Shown here piece after piece: positions 48,725 through 60,600 of a stretch of 64,000 bases of DNA. Below the pieces are notes generated by a model, which saw only the letters and a list, made by a program, of their open reading frames with translations, was not told where the DNA came from and did no database searches. Numbering within the stretch: the stretch's first letter is position 1; every line of letters starts with the position of its first letter. The translations under genes and the position numbers were made by a program. The DNA comes from Phellopilus nigrolimitatus. Lineage: Eukaryota; Basidiomycota; Agaricomycetes; Hymenochaetales; Hymenochaetaceae. The DNA is taken from positions 1,072,491-1,136,490 of the forward strand of contig JAJOHG010000008.1 of NCBI GenBank assembly GCA_021029095.1. Reading direction: 5' to 3'.

Positions 48725-49945
48725 ATGATCATCAAGGACGACAAGCTCGTGCAGCCAGAACTTGTACGTCCTGTAATACAAGCTACAACGTCCGCGAACG
48801 CACAACGCCGAGATCGACTCTGTTCTCTTGAACTTACCACCTTATATTGTGAGCAGGAGCCGGCTGTAGAGACCCCGCCGCCGTACTCTCTCGCGGCACA
48901 TGCGCCCGTCGATGTTACTGTTGCTGTAACCGTGCCCGGCGTGACACCAAGTCCGACTCACTTCAGGGATCCCTTTCCCGGTGGTCCTCCCCGGCCGGTA
49001 CAGGCGGCAGCGTCGGGCTCAAGCGCGAGTGCGCTCCCCGTGCCTGACGCCCATCCCCTTTCGGCATTGCCCCCGCCGCCCGGCGTCCCGCGCAGCGCGT
49101 GCACGCACGTGCGCCGCAAGAACGTGATGCTCACGGGGCGCTTCGTCGTCGACCCGTATCTACCCCTCCCGCCGCTCCCCCCAGACGCCGGCGCAGACGC
49201 GGAAGAGGAGGAGGACTATGGCGGCTTTGGCTTGTTCGACGAGGCGGGAGGGCGGGATGCCGGAGAGCGGCCGAATTTGAGGCTGGAGAACAAGAATGGG
49301 AGCATCGATGCGGAGGTGTGGGTCGTGGGCGGGGAGGGGAGAGAGAAGGACGATGAGGACGCGGGGAAGAAGAAAGCGACGATGGACGTGCGCGTGAAGA
49401 ACGGATTCGTCGCTCTCAAGATGGTGCGCTCCTTTCTTCTCTTCGTTTCGTTCACCGTCCAAGCATTTGACTGACAAAAGAAACCGCGTGTTTGCACAGA
49501 ACGCATCGCGCGCCGCGCCGTCCTTCGCGCTGCGTGTCGCAGCAAAGAACGGCGGCGTGCGCGTGTACGTACCGCGCAGGTTCGTCGGCCCGCTGACGAC
49601 GCGGACGCGCAACGGCTGGGTGCAGCTCTCGCCCGCGCTCGCGGCGCGCGTGACGAACTTCAGTGAAGTACGCGGAACGCGCAAGGGCTTCGTGGGCAAC
49701 TACGCGGCGTCGGGCTACGGTGCGCTGCTATCTTATCATCATGTCTGCAATTATATCTTTCAATTGTGTCCTGATACGTGTGATTTCAATTTCGTGTAGG
49801 TAATGGCGAGTGGCAGGGCTCGTCGCTCGATATCAGCTGCGAGAACGGGCGCATCAAGCTGTTCTTCGCTGATGAAGCGGGAGAAAAGGAGAAGGAGGGC
49901 AAGGGCGCGGGCGCGCTGCTCGGGCGCGTCTTTGGACTGTCGTGA
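48725..49945 (+). CDS. DUF7330-like protein of unknown function
   Basis: Exons: 48725-48763, 48857-49423, 49500-49719, 49800-49945; 323 residues. The layout is that of a family I recall from Agaricomycetes as DUF7330. A short disordered N-terminus contains TPPPYSL and a Pro-rich segment with RKNVMLTGRFVVDP. A beta-rich domain follows, with NLRLENKNGSIDAEVWV, VKNGFVALKM, AKNGGVRVYVPRRFVGPL and LDISCENGRIKLFF. The repeated N-G-x-[VI] strand-turn pattern suggests a beta-solenoid or sandwich. The 93-nt first intron has no in-frame stop and is a multiple of three, so retention would add 31 residues. There is no signal peptide, so it is probably cytosolic. Naming from memory; confident of coding, less of family. 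Confidence 0.83.
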
Positions 49946-50277
49946 AATAAAAACCCTGGAATTGGTCGGTATGTACTCTTTCTGGTCAGATCTTAGACAT
50001 CCGAGCATGCATAACATTGTATGTCTCTTTACTACTTGTACTTATTGCGAATCGTACTCTGGTACTTTTAGAACTTATTATTCAGTCTTCTCAACTTGAA
50101 CAGAAATTGTTCAAATCTACATTTTACATGGACAATGAGATGATCACATAATGCACGGTATGGATGAATCATGGGCGCTGCAATCCTGCCCGCAGAACGC
50201 CATGGCCATGATGTCGAAGTCAGGGACTCCTTATCTCCTACATAACAACTGTCTTGCAGCTAGCTCTCTGATCTATC
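49946..50277. other. Intergenic region
   Basis: 3' flank of the DUF7330-like gene (AATAAA directly after its stop, 49946-49951) and promoter of the next gene. Confidence 0.6.
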
Positions 50278-52014
50278 ATGTCTACAACGTCGACGCGCCC
50301 GACGACGCTTTTCGAACTCGAGAACAAGTTCGATGTGCGCTTCGTGCGCCTCACCTGGGTCGATCTCGCCAATTTCGTCCGCTACAGAGTCATCCCCATC
50401 GCGCACTTCAAAAGGCTCCTCGCCACGTCGGACTCACAATCTCAGGGCGTGCCGCCGGGCGCCTGGGATGACGACGACGTGGATGCGACCGCGGACCCGG
50501 GACCGCTGCTCAACCCGCACGGTGGGATCCAGCTCGGGAAGATCGCCCTCGGACTAGTCTACCTCGCGGCGGCGGACGGCTTTCCTCCTGTCGGCGAATA
50601 TGTGTACGCGCCCGACTTCGCTTCCGCGCGTCTACTTCCGTACGCCCCCGGACATGTGAGCGTCATGGGCTGGTTCGAGGAGAAGGAGGCAGTGAAAGGC
50701 TCCGACGGCAGAGACACGTTTCAGGCAGCGCTCTGCCCGAGAGCGCTTTTGCGGAGAGTCGTCGAGTGTGTATATATATCATAGGTCTGAAGAATAGCGC
50801 TAATGATTTCTGCGAAGAGATGCAAAGAAGACAGACGACGTCGAGTTCCTCGTGGGCTTCGAGACGGAGGTCATCTTCTTGAAGTCTGTAGACCCCATTG
50901 AGGCCGTCAACGAGTACGGCTGGTCCGAGTCAGCGGCAATATGCGCCGGCACGCCTGAGGCGAAGGCGCTCGAGGAGATCGCGGACGCGCTGCAGTTGGC
51001 CGGTATAGAGCTGCAAATGTATCACGCAGAGGCCGCTCCTGGGCAGGTCGGTCATGCAATGCTTGCGTCCTTTTTGAATCTTTTGAAAATGCTTATTCAA
51101 TTTCCTGCTGAAGTTCGAGATCGTCACGGGTCCGCTGCCGCCCCTCGAAGCCTGCGACACGCTGATAGCGACGCGTGAAATCATCATGAACGTCGCGGCG
51201 AAGCACGGAATGCGCGCCACACTCGCTCCGCGCGTGTATAGCAACAGCTGTACGCATCGCATTCACTTTTCCCTCCTTCAGCACCGGTCATGCTCACCAT
51301 CCACGTGGAACAGGCGGCAGCGCCGCTCACACGCACATCTCGCTGAAGTCGCCCAAGCACACCTCCCCGCGCGCCCGGGTCACAGGCACGCCCGGCGCCG
51401 CGCTCACGCCGCTCGAGGCCGCCTTCCTCGCGGGCGTGCTCGCGCACCTGCCCGGCGCGACGGCGTTCACGCTTCCGACCGCCGCGTCATACGCGCGCAT
51501 GGTCGACGGCGTGTGGTCGGGCGGCACGTGGGTCGCATGGGGGCGCGACAATCGCGAGGCGCCCGTGCGCCTGTGCGGGCGCGGCGGCGCGGACGCGCAC
51601 TTTGAGGTGAAGAGCGTGGATGGGACGGCGTGCCCGCACCTTGCGGTGGCCGCGCTTCTTGCGGGCGGGATGGCGGGCGTACGTGCTGGCGCACGGCTAG
51701 AGATACGTGGGCTGAACGGCCTGGCGAGCGAGCTGAGCGAAGGAGAGCGGGCGGAGCACGGCGTGGTGACGCGCATGCCGCTGAACATCGAAGAGGCGCG
51801 GGAGGCGCTCCGAACGGACGAAGTGCTGACGAAAGCACTGGGCGAGGAGTTTGTGAAGAGTTATTTGTCGGTGAATAAGGTGGAGCTTTATTTTTTTCCA
51901 TCCCCAATCTTATTTCTCGCTCATTTCATTCCCCCTTGTGATCAGACTCTAAACGAACAACTACAATGCTCGGACGTTGGAGAAGCCATGATTAAGCTGG
52001 TCAAAACGTTCTAA
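50278..52014 (+). CDS. Glutamine synthetase-like protein, FluG C-terminal type
   Basis: Ligase-fold protein of the type I glutamine synthetase superfamily, resembling the C-terminal half of fungal FluG. Exons: 50278-50767, 50820-51046, 51114-51249, 51314-51879, 51946-52014; 495 residues, all in phase. It shows FLVGFETEVIFL (start of the catalytic domain, metal-binding Glu), EIVTGPLPPLEACDTLIATR, NVAAKHGMRATLAPRVYSN, CGSAAHTHISL (metal-binding His region) and ACPHLAVAALLAGGMAGV. The N-terminal amidohydrolase domain of full FluG is absent; the protein begins directly with a short beta-grasp-like region. Whether it makes glutamine, gamma-glutamyl amides or a signal molecule cannot be told. An AATAAA lies 39 bases after the stop. 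Confidence 0.9.
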
Positions 52015-52476
52015 GGCTATATCGCTCAGTTTTCAGTCCGCATAGTGTCTTGAATAAAGGCGTCTTGTATTCTTGTATTTGTCTTTCGGAAAGCAGTAGG
52101 ACGGACGTGGTGAGTCCGTGCGCAAAGTAAAAGCAAAAATGGAAGGCGTGACTGGACAGGATCTCTAGAGGACTTACGTTTAGATAGACAGCTTGCATGT
52201 AAATCCGAAAAATATGGATATTTGTTAATCAAAAGAGTCTTACCTTCAGAGTAGTAATGAGAGTTGGAGGAATATTTTCTGCTATTTATGAGGATGCAGA
52301 TACATGGTGGTGGGATGGCTCACGGTTCTGGAGCGAGTAGAAAAGACTCAATCTAATAGACCTTCAAACGAGTTTTTGTCGCGTCATAAAAATTATGTAG
52401 GATTAAATTATGGTACCATATCCAACAGTACGCCTGATAAGGGTTTTCTTCAAAATTCTAACCATATGGTATAATC
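52015..52476. other. Convergent intergenic region
   Basis: Between the 3' ends of the GS-like gene (+) and the PTEN-like gene (-). No gene seen. Confidence 0.6.
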
Positions 52477-54617
52477 TCACTGATTACTTGCTTGCACAGC
52501 CTCGACAGCCTCTCTCCCACTAGCTTCAGTCATCACTGTCTGCAGACCTGCGACGATGCTTCCCGGGGCCGGCTCCCCTCCCTCTCCCTTCGCCGAATCC
52601 TCGCTAGTCTGCGTCTTCGGCGGCGGCACGGATGAGTCTGGACCAGAGACCCAGTCCATTGCCACATCAACGTCGATAATCGCAGCTCCTGCACCGATGG
52701 CAAAGTCGACCTCCTTGCGTGTCAGCACGAAGTGGGTCGTTGCCTGTTTCTCCGCAGGACACGTCGGTGGGCGGCGGCGGCATGTGGAACGCCGGAACGA
52801 ACCAAAACCAGCCCATGAAGACCTGGCCTATGTACAGTTTTGCGCGGACCTCGCGGCCGGCGTCAAGTATAACGCCCTCGTCTTCACGCGAGTCATCGAC
52901 GACCTGAGCCAGGTCAGTTACGGAGCTCGCTGTCGACGGCACGGCGTGTGCAGTCGCCGATAACGAGCCTCGTGTCTCGCCGTTAGACGGGAGCTCAGAA
53001 ATTTGTTCTTGAAGTATCCTCCCATTTCTGGTCCGACAGCGGTCTGAGCGTGTGGGTCACTATATGTCCTTCCTGAAAGCCACACAATACAGATGGTGTC
53101 AGATAAATAGGTTTTGGGACAACATTAGCAATAGAGTATATGCATACCTCTGAACGCTCTTTCTCGGGTGTTCCCCCAGTGCTCCCGAAGCGAGTAAAGC
53201 TTCTGATCATCTTTCCTTTGTCCCATTTTCCATCTGTGAAAACATCGCGAAGCATGTCGCCAGAAAGCTGTTCGGCGTCGCGCCGCCTCTTCCCCAGATT
53301 CCCGTCTTCAGACCGCGTGTACTTTTCCCACTTTTCCAGCATGCGCACGAATTCGTCATCATATCGAGCTAGCGACACCCATACGCGACCATCTCCCTTA
53401 TCATGCACTCCATGCTTTGCAGCAGTTGTCCTTTCAATCAGGGCGTTTGCAACTTTGAGGAAATTCATCTTCACGCCGCCTAGCTCGCGCAGCCGCACCT
53501 GTATCGCGCGCAGCCGGATACGAGGCATTGGCGCCTCCCAGAGATCGCGCGGCGCGGCGTGCGCAAAAAGGAGCACCCAGTAGTGTAGCCAGCGACGCTG
53601 GCTGGGATCGATACACCCTGCTTCAGCTTCTTGTCCGGTGCGGAGGGTGTTTTCATGCGCCGCGCCGTGTGTAATGCGAGAATGTCGTCGAGCGTGTTTG
53701 GCTTTGATTTCGCATTGCCTATTGATACGCCGCCGCCTATGTTTTCTGCCACAGAGCTGTCCGGAGGGGACATGCTTGGTGGTGTATCAGTAGTCGGTTT
53801 GCCAGTGATCGACGGCATCGTGTCTTTCGTCTTATATCTAATAGTCTCTTTGGAGTCTGCAGACTCTGGAAGAGGTGAGATTTCGGAATCAGTGTGTCCT
53901 TTTATAAGCGAGGGTTCGCTCTTCTCCTCAATAACCCTAGTTTTTTCGACGGCGGCTGCGTCTTCGTTCATCCCCTCAGTTTCGACGGTCTCCATAACTT
54001 GATCCGCGCGCTGCTTTGCCCACTCGTTTTTCGTCATGCTCCGCTGAAGCTTAGGAGCCGATGGAGACTCGTCGAGAGACAAGAGGTATGCGCATGCGAG
54101 CGTCCCTGACCTTCCTTTCCCAGCTATGAATAGGATTAAATAAACCTTGGGCCGTGGATTCTGTTAATTTCTGTACCTTTGCAGTGTAAGATAGCCACCC
54201 GATCCGTAGAGCCTCCAAGCCATTCGCGTGCTTCGCGCACGAAAAGAGGAATGATAGCAAGGGGCGGGGCGCTTTATTTGATTGATCGGTAAGGTTTGAT
54301 TTCTCTACCAAGACAAAAGCTCACTGGTGGTCGGGGAAAGGATAGCGACTGACGCGTCCGTCAAAGAAAGACGCAGGGTAGGAGTTTTCACGTAAAGGGC
54401 AGAAGTTGAATATCCAGTAGTTTTTTCCGTGACGATGTTCCAAGAATCTTTTCGCGTCCTCTCTATGATTTCTGTAAAGACCTTCAATTCCTATAGCCGG
54501 GAAACCCATGATGATGATTTGATCCGTCACATAAACAAGATCAAGTTCGACATCAAGGTGCGCGTCCTTGAAGCGCGCCTTGTTTCCAGATACAAGCCGT
54601 CGGACGAAGTTAGACAT
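52477..54617 (-). pseudogene. PTEN: PTEN-family phosphoinositide phosphatase, reading frame interrupted
   Basis: Lipid phosphatase that would remove the 3-phosphate of PIP3. Clean exons in coding order: 54325-54617, 54177-54271, 53148-54123 and 53072 downward. It begins RRLVSGNKARFKD, LDLVYVTDQIIIMGFPA and RYPFPDH. The signature HCKAGKGRSG is complete and spans a splice junction. A disordered insert of about 150 residues follows. In the linker the expected GVSIP-SQRRW is present, but one base is missing between the two halves (about 53603), shifting the frame. The C2 part continues as GGVKMNFLKVANAL. A second break follows DQKWED at about 53000, before the core strand REVRAKLYIGQVFMGWFWF. A third lies in a CCG run near 52785, before HFVLTRKEVDFAIG. 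Domain content is otherwise complete. It is either a young pseudogene or affected by sequence errors. Confidence 0.85.
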
Positions 54618-55030
54618 GTCTAGGAGATGCTTATTGTAAGTACGGAGAGAGCTAGGAGGAAGAGCTGATGATAGTCAAATAAGTCCAATGGCAGTGTAGT
54701 CACCTGATCGCCGTTCCTTATCGGTAGCTATTCGCACACGTGACGCCGCCACCAATTCACGAATTACGAGTCACTCACGCGCGGCACGAGAGCATGTTCT
54801 GCGCAATTGGATAAATGGATTAGATGTCCGTGATACAGGACACGTAATTTCACTTTATGTAGTTCAGATATAAGCTTCAAGTTGTTAGTACATAGTATAC
54901 TGCATCTTAAAGGATCTCAAAGAAAGAAAGAAAGAAAAGACGCGACTGGTTTGCGAAACAATATCAGCAGCAACCCTCCTTCTACCCTACACGTAGATAT
55001 TTACGTTTCAATAGTCCCGTCTTCAGAAAA
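54618..55030. other. Intergenic region
   Basis: Upstream of the PTEN-like gene and downstream of the membrane-protein gene. A short (gaaa)n run lies near 54920. No gene seen. Confidence 0.6.
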
Positions 55031-56983
55031 TCATGCCCTAGACCCCCATAGCACCCTCGGCGTCCTATAGCTTTCTCTCCGCATTGCCGCTGCGTTACGT
55101 TCCACGACGACAGTCTGCTCTATCCGGACTTGAACATCTAATTCGGACTGGGAAACCTCTTGACTACCAGGATGCGTGCTCTGGGAGCGTAACGACGTTA
55201 CGGCGAATGTGTCGATGAACGGGGACGACTTCACTGTTGTCTCGAACTGCGACCTCAACGCATTATTGATCTCACGTGTCGTGTCAAGAGCTAGAGTCAC
55301 CTCGTAGCTCCTTTCCGATTCCGCGTACTTTTCGGCATACTCTGGTTTGAGGATTGCAATGAGATGGAGAGCTAAGTGCTTCATGTGATCATGTACCTTT
55401 TTGTTTGATAAGGATTCTCTGGCTCATGATGAAGATGATCACATATCCGAGCGAGGCTCTGTTTCCCGTGATATAAGCATGAGTGTGATAATGTTACGCA
55501 TGAACGTACCCTGTCGACTTTTTTGGTGAAAGTAAGAGACGTGAGTGCAGAAACACACTAAATGGAACAAAACTCAGCACCTGTGTTGACTCGCTTTCCT
55601 TGAGATACAGAACGAGATTGAAAACATTGACAGCTTTGACATAAGCAGTAATCAGGATTATTCCATATTACCCTAGCGATTTTTTCTAAACATACCAGTT
55701 AGGATGACGAAATAACCAAGGCCCTCGTAGAGAAGGCTAGACAATATTCAGTCGATATCAAATCAGCAAACAACACAGCCGCGACTACACACATCTGGAT
55801 AAAGTGCGAGATTCTGAAGGCGCTACTTAGTACGATCCTCACTGAAATGTTCGAGTAGAGAACATACCTGGTCGCAGTCGAGCTATAAAACCATAGATAA
55901 CCCGTCGAAATACATATCGCGATCAAGTCAAATACCATGGCCACAGCGTAGTTGACCCATGCGATACGGTGCAGCGATGCATTTCCAGACGTACAACTGC
56001 TCTCCAACCGAAGTCAATCCGGGCATACAGATAATTGGCACAATTTTACACACTTATGCTGCGAATTCCAGGATAGCGAGTATGAGAGATTTCCTTTTCT
56101 CAGATGGGATAGAACGTACCGTTATCGGGTTATGAACAGCTAAAGATGAACTTAATCAGTTGTAGGGCACGAGGATACTCTCTCATACTCACGTGTTCTC
56201 TTGTAGATATCGGCAAAAAATTCGAGCTTGGATTGCGGACCATTGATATTTTTCAAAGTGATGACGGAGAACGGCGTACTGGTATAGCCACCAGAAAAAG
56301 ACTCAGCATCGTCCAAAACACCCATCGTGATCTCCGCGAAAGAGTGTGTGTCCTGAATATAATTCATGAGCGCGAAACAATGGGCATCTGTCTGAGGTTA
56401 GTACCTCGTGGAAAGGATCGTCTGAGACGCAGCCGTCTGCAGGGCTGCTCTGAAAGTGAGCGAATCCTCAAAGGAAGGGAGTGATGCAAAATCTAACCTT
56501 TAAAAATGGGCGAGACTAGCATGAAACGCCGGCAGGCTTCGAGTGAGGAAAATTGACCGAAGAATCCAACATTACTGATGACGATAACAGCAATGCTTAG
56601 ATACCTGACAGGAAATAAGATGTTAAGTGGCTCTGAATTTTCAGTAAATGCATAGGTCATTCCTGCTTACCGTATGAGAACAAATAGAAAAAACTGCTGG
56701 CTAATCAGTGCTGAAAGGTCAGATGTGCAAAGGATTTAGTGAGCGGCGAAAAAACGACCTGATGCCTTTGCGAAAATTCTGTGAGCGATAGAACCGAAAT
56801 GTAGCAGGAAAGGTACAGATCAACCTGCAAACGTAGACGTGAGCCGCGTCCGATATAACTCGAAGGAAACCCGGAAATTTACTCGTATCCCCCGATGGCT
56901 AAAGACGCAATTCTCAAGTAGGCTGCATCACGAAATCCAGGAGAGAGCACAGAATCAGCAGAATACGATATTAAGGGCTGCAT
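55031..56983 (-). CDS. Seven-transmembrane-like protein, DUF6533 family
   Basis: Integral membrane protein of the basidiomycete DUF6533 type, with at least ten short exons. The start ATG at 56983 gives MQPLISYSADSVLS, AAYLRIASLAIGGYE (DUF6533 helix). The order of segments is FFLFVLIRYLSIAVIVISN; ALQTAASQTILSTR; WVFWTMLSLFWW; LEFFADIYKRTPVHNPIT; CTSGNASLHRIAWVNYAVAM with a hydrophobic continuation; HFIQMCVVAAVLFADLIS; LLYEGLGYFVILTAVNVFNL; and SLGYVIIFIMSQRILI. A hydrophilic tail of about 110 residues ends at 55031. The join between the WVFWTMLSLFWW exon and LEFFADIYKR (about 56230-56290) cannot be made in phase with the GT-AG sites I see, so one exon edge is wrong or the gene is damaged. Function unknown. 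Confidence 0.7.
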
Positions 56984-57601
56984 GGTGGTGACTTGCAGAG
57001 AAGTCGCTCGGGGGGAAGAAGGGGGTTCGATTTCACCGCTGTAGCATTATAATAGGATACAACTCAATTAATGGGACTCGGAAGAATCAGCGCATCATGA
57101 TCACGTCGAGTGCTTTGGGTAGATCACTGGCATAAGCTTAATTCCCCAAAGAAGTTATCGGGAGCGTTTCAATTAAAAGAACCGGAAGTTTCGAAGGCCT
57201 AGAAACATGACCGGGTGCAGTACTTGCAGCTTCATTTTCTAAACTTGTTCACCAAAGATTCGCCAGACAAAGACACCTTGTTTTTTTCGCGTCTCCAAAT
57301 GATTAGAACATAGAGGTGTCATTTTCCTGCGTTTCACCATGTACTTCCGCGATAAAAGCATGGTTAGCATATCAATATATTGCAATTGAGCTCGAGAGTA
57401 AGACGCTCGTTACTGGCAGGCACATCGTATCCGGCAAGTCACCTGAACAAACGCATCTTCTTCAAGATCTCTTACACCCTGCGCTGCGCATTGCAATGAA
57501 TACAATATGGCAGGATACATTTATTTGATCCAGGTAGCCAAGAAACCAGTACTTGTCAATCATTGCTAAGCCTATCAGACCGGAGTATCGAGAAGGATCA
57601 C
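56984..57601. other. Intergenic region
   Basis: Promoter side of the membrane-protein gene and 3' flank of LYS2. No gene recognised. Confidence 0.6.
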
Positions 57602-60600
57602 CTAAGCGCCACTCCTCCCTACAGCGCGAGCACTCAAACCACTCTGCAGACTAGGCAATGTTTCAGCTGGAGAGGCGCTCGACGGTGCTGGCATAAAGCC
57701 TGCCTCAATCAGCCAAGCGAAATACAGTCCCACGAGTTTTGTGTCCACAGTCATGCTTTCCGGAAGTTGCCGGCGCGCGAGAAGCAAGCGTGTATTTGTG
57801 TCGCTGAGCTCTGGTGCCTTTGTGTTGGTTGGCAAGTCGTCCAGGACGAAATGGAGAAGGGGAAAGAGCGCGTTGTCTTGGACTTTTAGGATGTGCTGTT
57901 CTAGTCTCCGTCGCCATACAAGATATTCGCATTGCTCGACCTCGAAACCGTAGGCTATGAGCGACAAGAAAAGATCGTTATATGTGGGTGGAGGGCGAGC
58001 GGTAACATGCAATACAGAGAGTGCGCTGTCTTCGAGAGGAGTAACCGCAGCCGCGGATACGATACGGGCGACGTGATCAACAGGCACCATATTTATAGTG
58101 TTGTTGATATCTGGCACAAGGCCGAGTTGGACACAGCCCTTGACGAGTCGCCAAATGAAGTCGTCCGTGTTGGTGACTACAAATAAAACTAAACTCAGCA
58201 CGCGAAACGCTCTTGGACAGACCGTTGTACCAACCGGCTGATTGCGAGTCTCCAACGACATATCCAGGCCGTATGATATGTCCTCGTAGACCCCTTTTCC
58301 CCGCTTCCTTCAGCAGCTTCTCAGATACCCATTTAGATTGCCCATAGCCAATCTTAAGAGTGGTCCGAGCGCCTTCAAGGTCATCGCTTTCAGGGATCCC
58401 TCGCGAATCACTACGCGCCAGCCTGTCGGATAGTTGCACGTAGTGATTAGATTCTACGGTTGCAGTAGATGAAACGAAGCCGACTGCTTTCTGCTTCCCG
58501 GTCGAGGCGAACTCAATTGCAGTCAGGGTGGCTAAGACATTGGCCGCTCGAAGTTTCTCATATGGGTATACCCAGTGAACCTGAGAAAGCCATCAGTGAT
58601 TTTGTTCACGAATGAAACGCTGTTTTCATGAAGACAAACGCACCAGAGCGCCGTTGTGCACAATAACGTCTGACTCGAGCGCGACGCGATCCCATGTCTG
58701 AGCGTCTAACCCAAACTTTCCTTTTGCGAGATCACCCACCACGACCTCCACACGTGAATTCAAGAGCCACTTGTCATCCCACACGCCACGATCAACAGCG
58801 CCCTCTTTGAGGCGCTCAAGTCCCTTTTCAGGCGTGGTAGCACGGACGTGGCAAATCACCTTCGTGACGCGCGACTGCTGCACCAGCAGATCGCGCAGGA
58901 TGAAAGCGCCAAGAAACCCGGTTGCACCAGTCAAGAAGACTGTCAACGGCTGGCTTGCGAAGGACGCGGGAAGGTCGTCGTAGTTCTCACGAAGCTGGGA
59001 AAGCAACGTTTCGAGATCCTTCGCATACTCGACAACCGGGGAAGGCTTTTTTAAAGTTGAACCTCCGGGAACATCCAGGCGATTCTGGTTGGCTTTCGCC
59101 GTCAATGGGGCGCTTCCTTTATAGTCGAGGCCGAGATCGGAGTTCCGCAGAGCATCGAGTTCGGCGGCCTGCTCTTGAATAGTCGGATAATCGAAAACGA
59201 GGCTCAGCGGCGCGTCGACGACAAATGCCCTTCTGATCTCGAAAATGAGTCGCGTTGCCAAGATAGAATGTCCCCCGAGATCGAAGAAACTATCGTCAAG
59301 CGAGATTGCCTGGGGCGCACTGGGGAGGATATTAGCCCAAATAGACTGAATGAGCTGTTCAGTGGCTGACGCCTTCTCCGCCGGTTTGTTATCGTCGCGA
59401 CGAGATTCGGCCGTAACGTTTGCTGCCTCAGCAGTATCAGGGAATGGCAAGGCTGGCTTGTCGATTTTTCCGTTCGGATTCAACGGCATACGACTCAAAG
59501 GCACGAAGACTTCAGAAGCAAATGCCGAAGATATTCAGTAAGAATAAAGTAGATTTCTATAGGCGCAAAAAGCGCACCAGTAGGAACACTGTAGCTCGGT
59601 AGCTTCTTCTTCAGATGCTCTCTGATATCCTTAATGAGTCGCCGATAACGCCTGATGCCCCACGCAAAAGACCGTTCCTCGGAGTCGGGCGCATCGCTCG
59701 TGTAGTCATCCAATGTAGGGCCTTCCAGCGGCACGAAGTAGCTCACAAGCACCTTCTCCTCGTTCTTGTCGCGTCGCACAAGGGTGATATTTTCTCGAAT
59801 AAGCGGGTGTTGGCTCAAATGCGTGTCGATCTCGCCGAGCTCAATGCGGAATCCACGGATCTTGACCTGGTCGTCTGCACGTCCCGTGCACTCGACGATG
59901 CCATCGGGGAGGTACCGACCAAGGTCGCCGGAGCGATACATGCGGTCGCGAACGCCCTTCCAATATCGCGCTTCTGGTCCAGCGAGGCTCTTCGGCGGGT
60001 GGAGGAGAGTATCGGGCCACGCCGCCTTGCCTGCGGAGAACCAGTTCCAGACGAACTTCTGTGCTGTTGCTTCTGCATCCGAATAACCCTCCGCGAGTCC
60101 GCCCGAGCGCACGTAGATCTCGCCGACTTCGCCGACCGCGCACGGAACGGTGCGATCTTGCCTGTTGACGACGAGCAGCTGCACGTCAACCATTCCCTCG
60201 CCCGCGGGCATGATGTCCTTCTGCGTCGCGAGGAACGTCGGGTCCTCAGCAACGCTCGGGATTAGGAAGTATGACACCGCACGCTGAGTCTCCGTTGTGC
60301 CATACATGTTGACAATGTGCACGTGCTGTGCGAGACTTTGCAGACGGTGGCAGTCGCGCTTCGTGAGCACATCTCCGACGAAAAACGCTGCACGGAGCGA
60401 AGGGATCTGTCGTGTCGCTTGCGCTGACAATAGTTGCCCCATGGCAGGCGTCAGGTGTGTGACCGTCACCGCGCTGTCCGCCATCCACTCCGCGAGGCGT
60501 CCGGGAGTTCCGATGTCCTCCGCTGTCGGCACGTGTAAAGATGCACCAAGGAAAAGCGGCGTGAACACTGTCCACGAAGATCAATTATTTTCTTTCTTTC

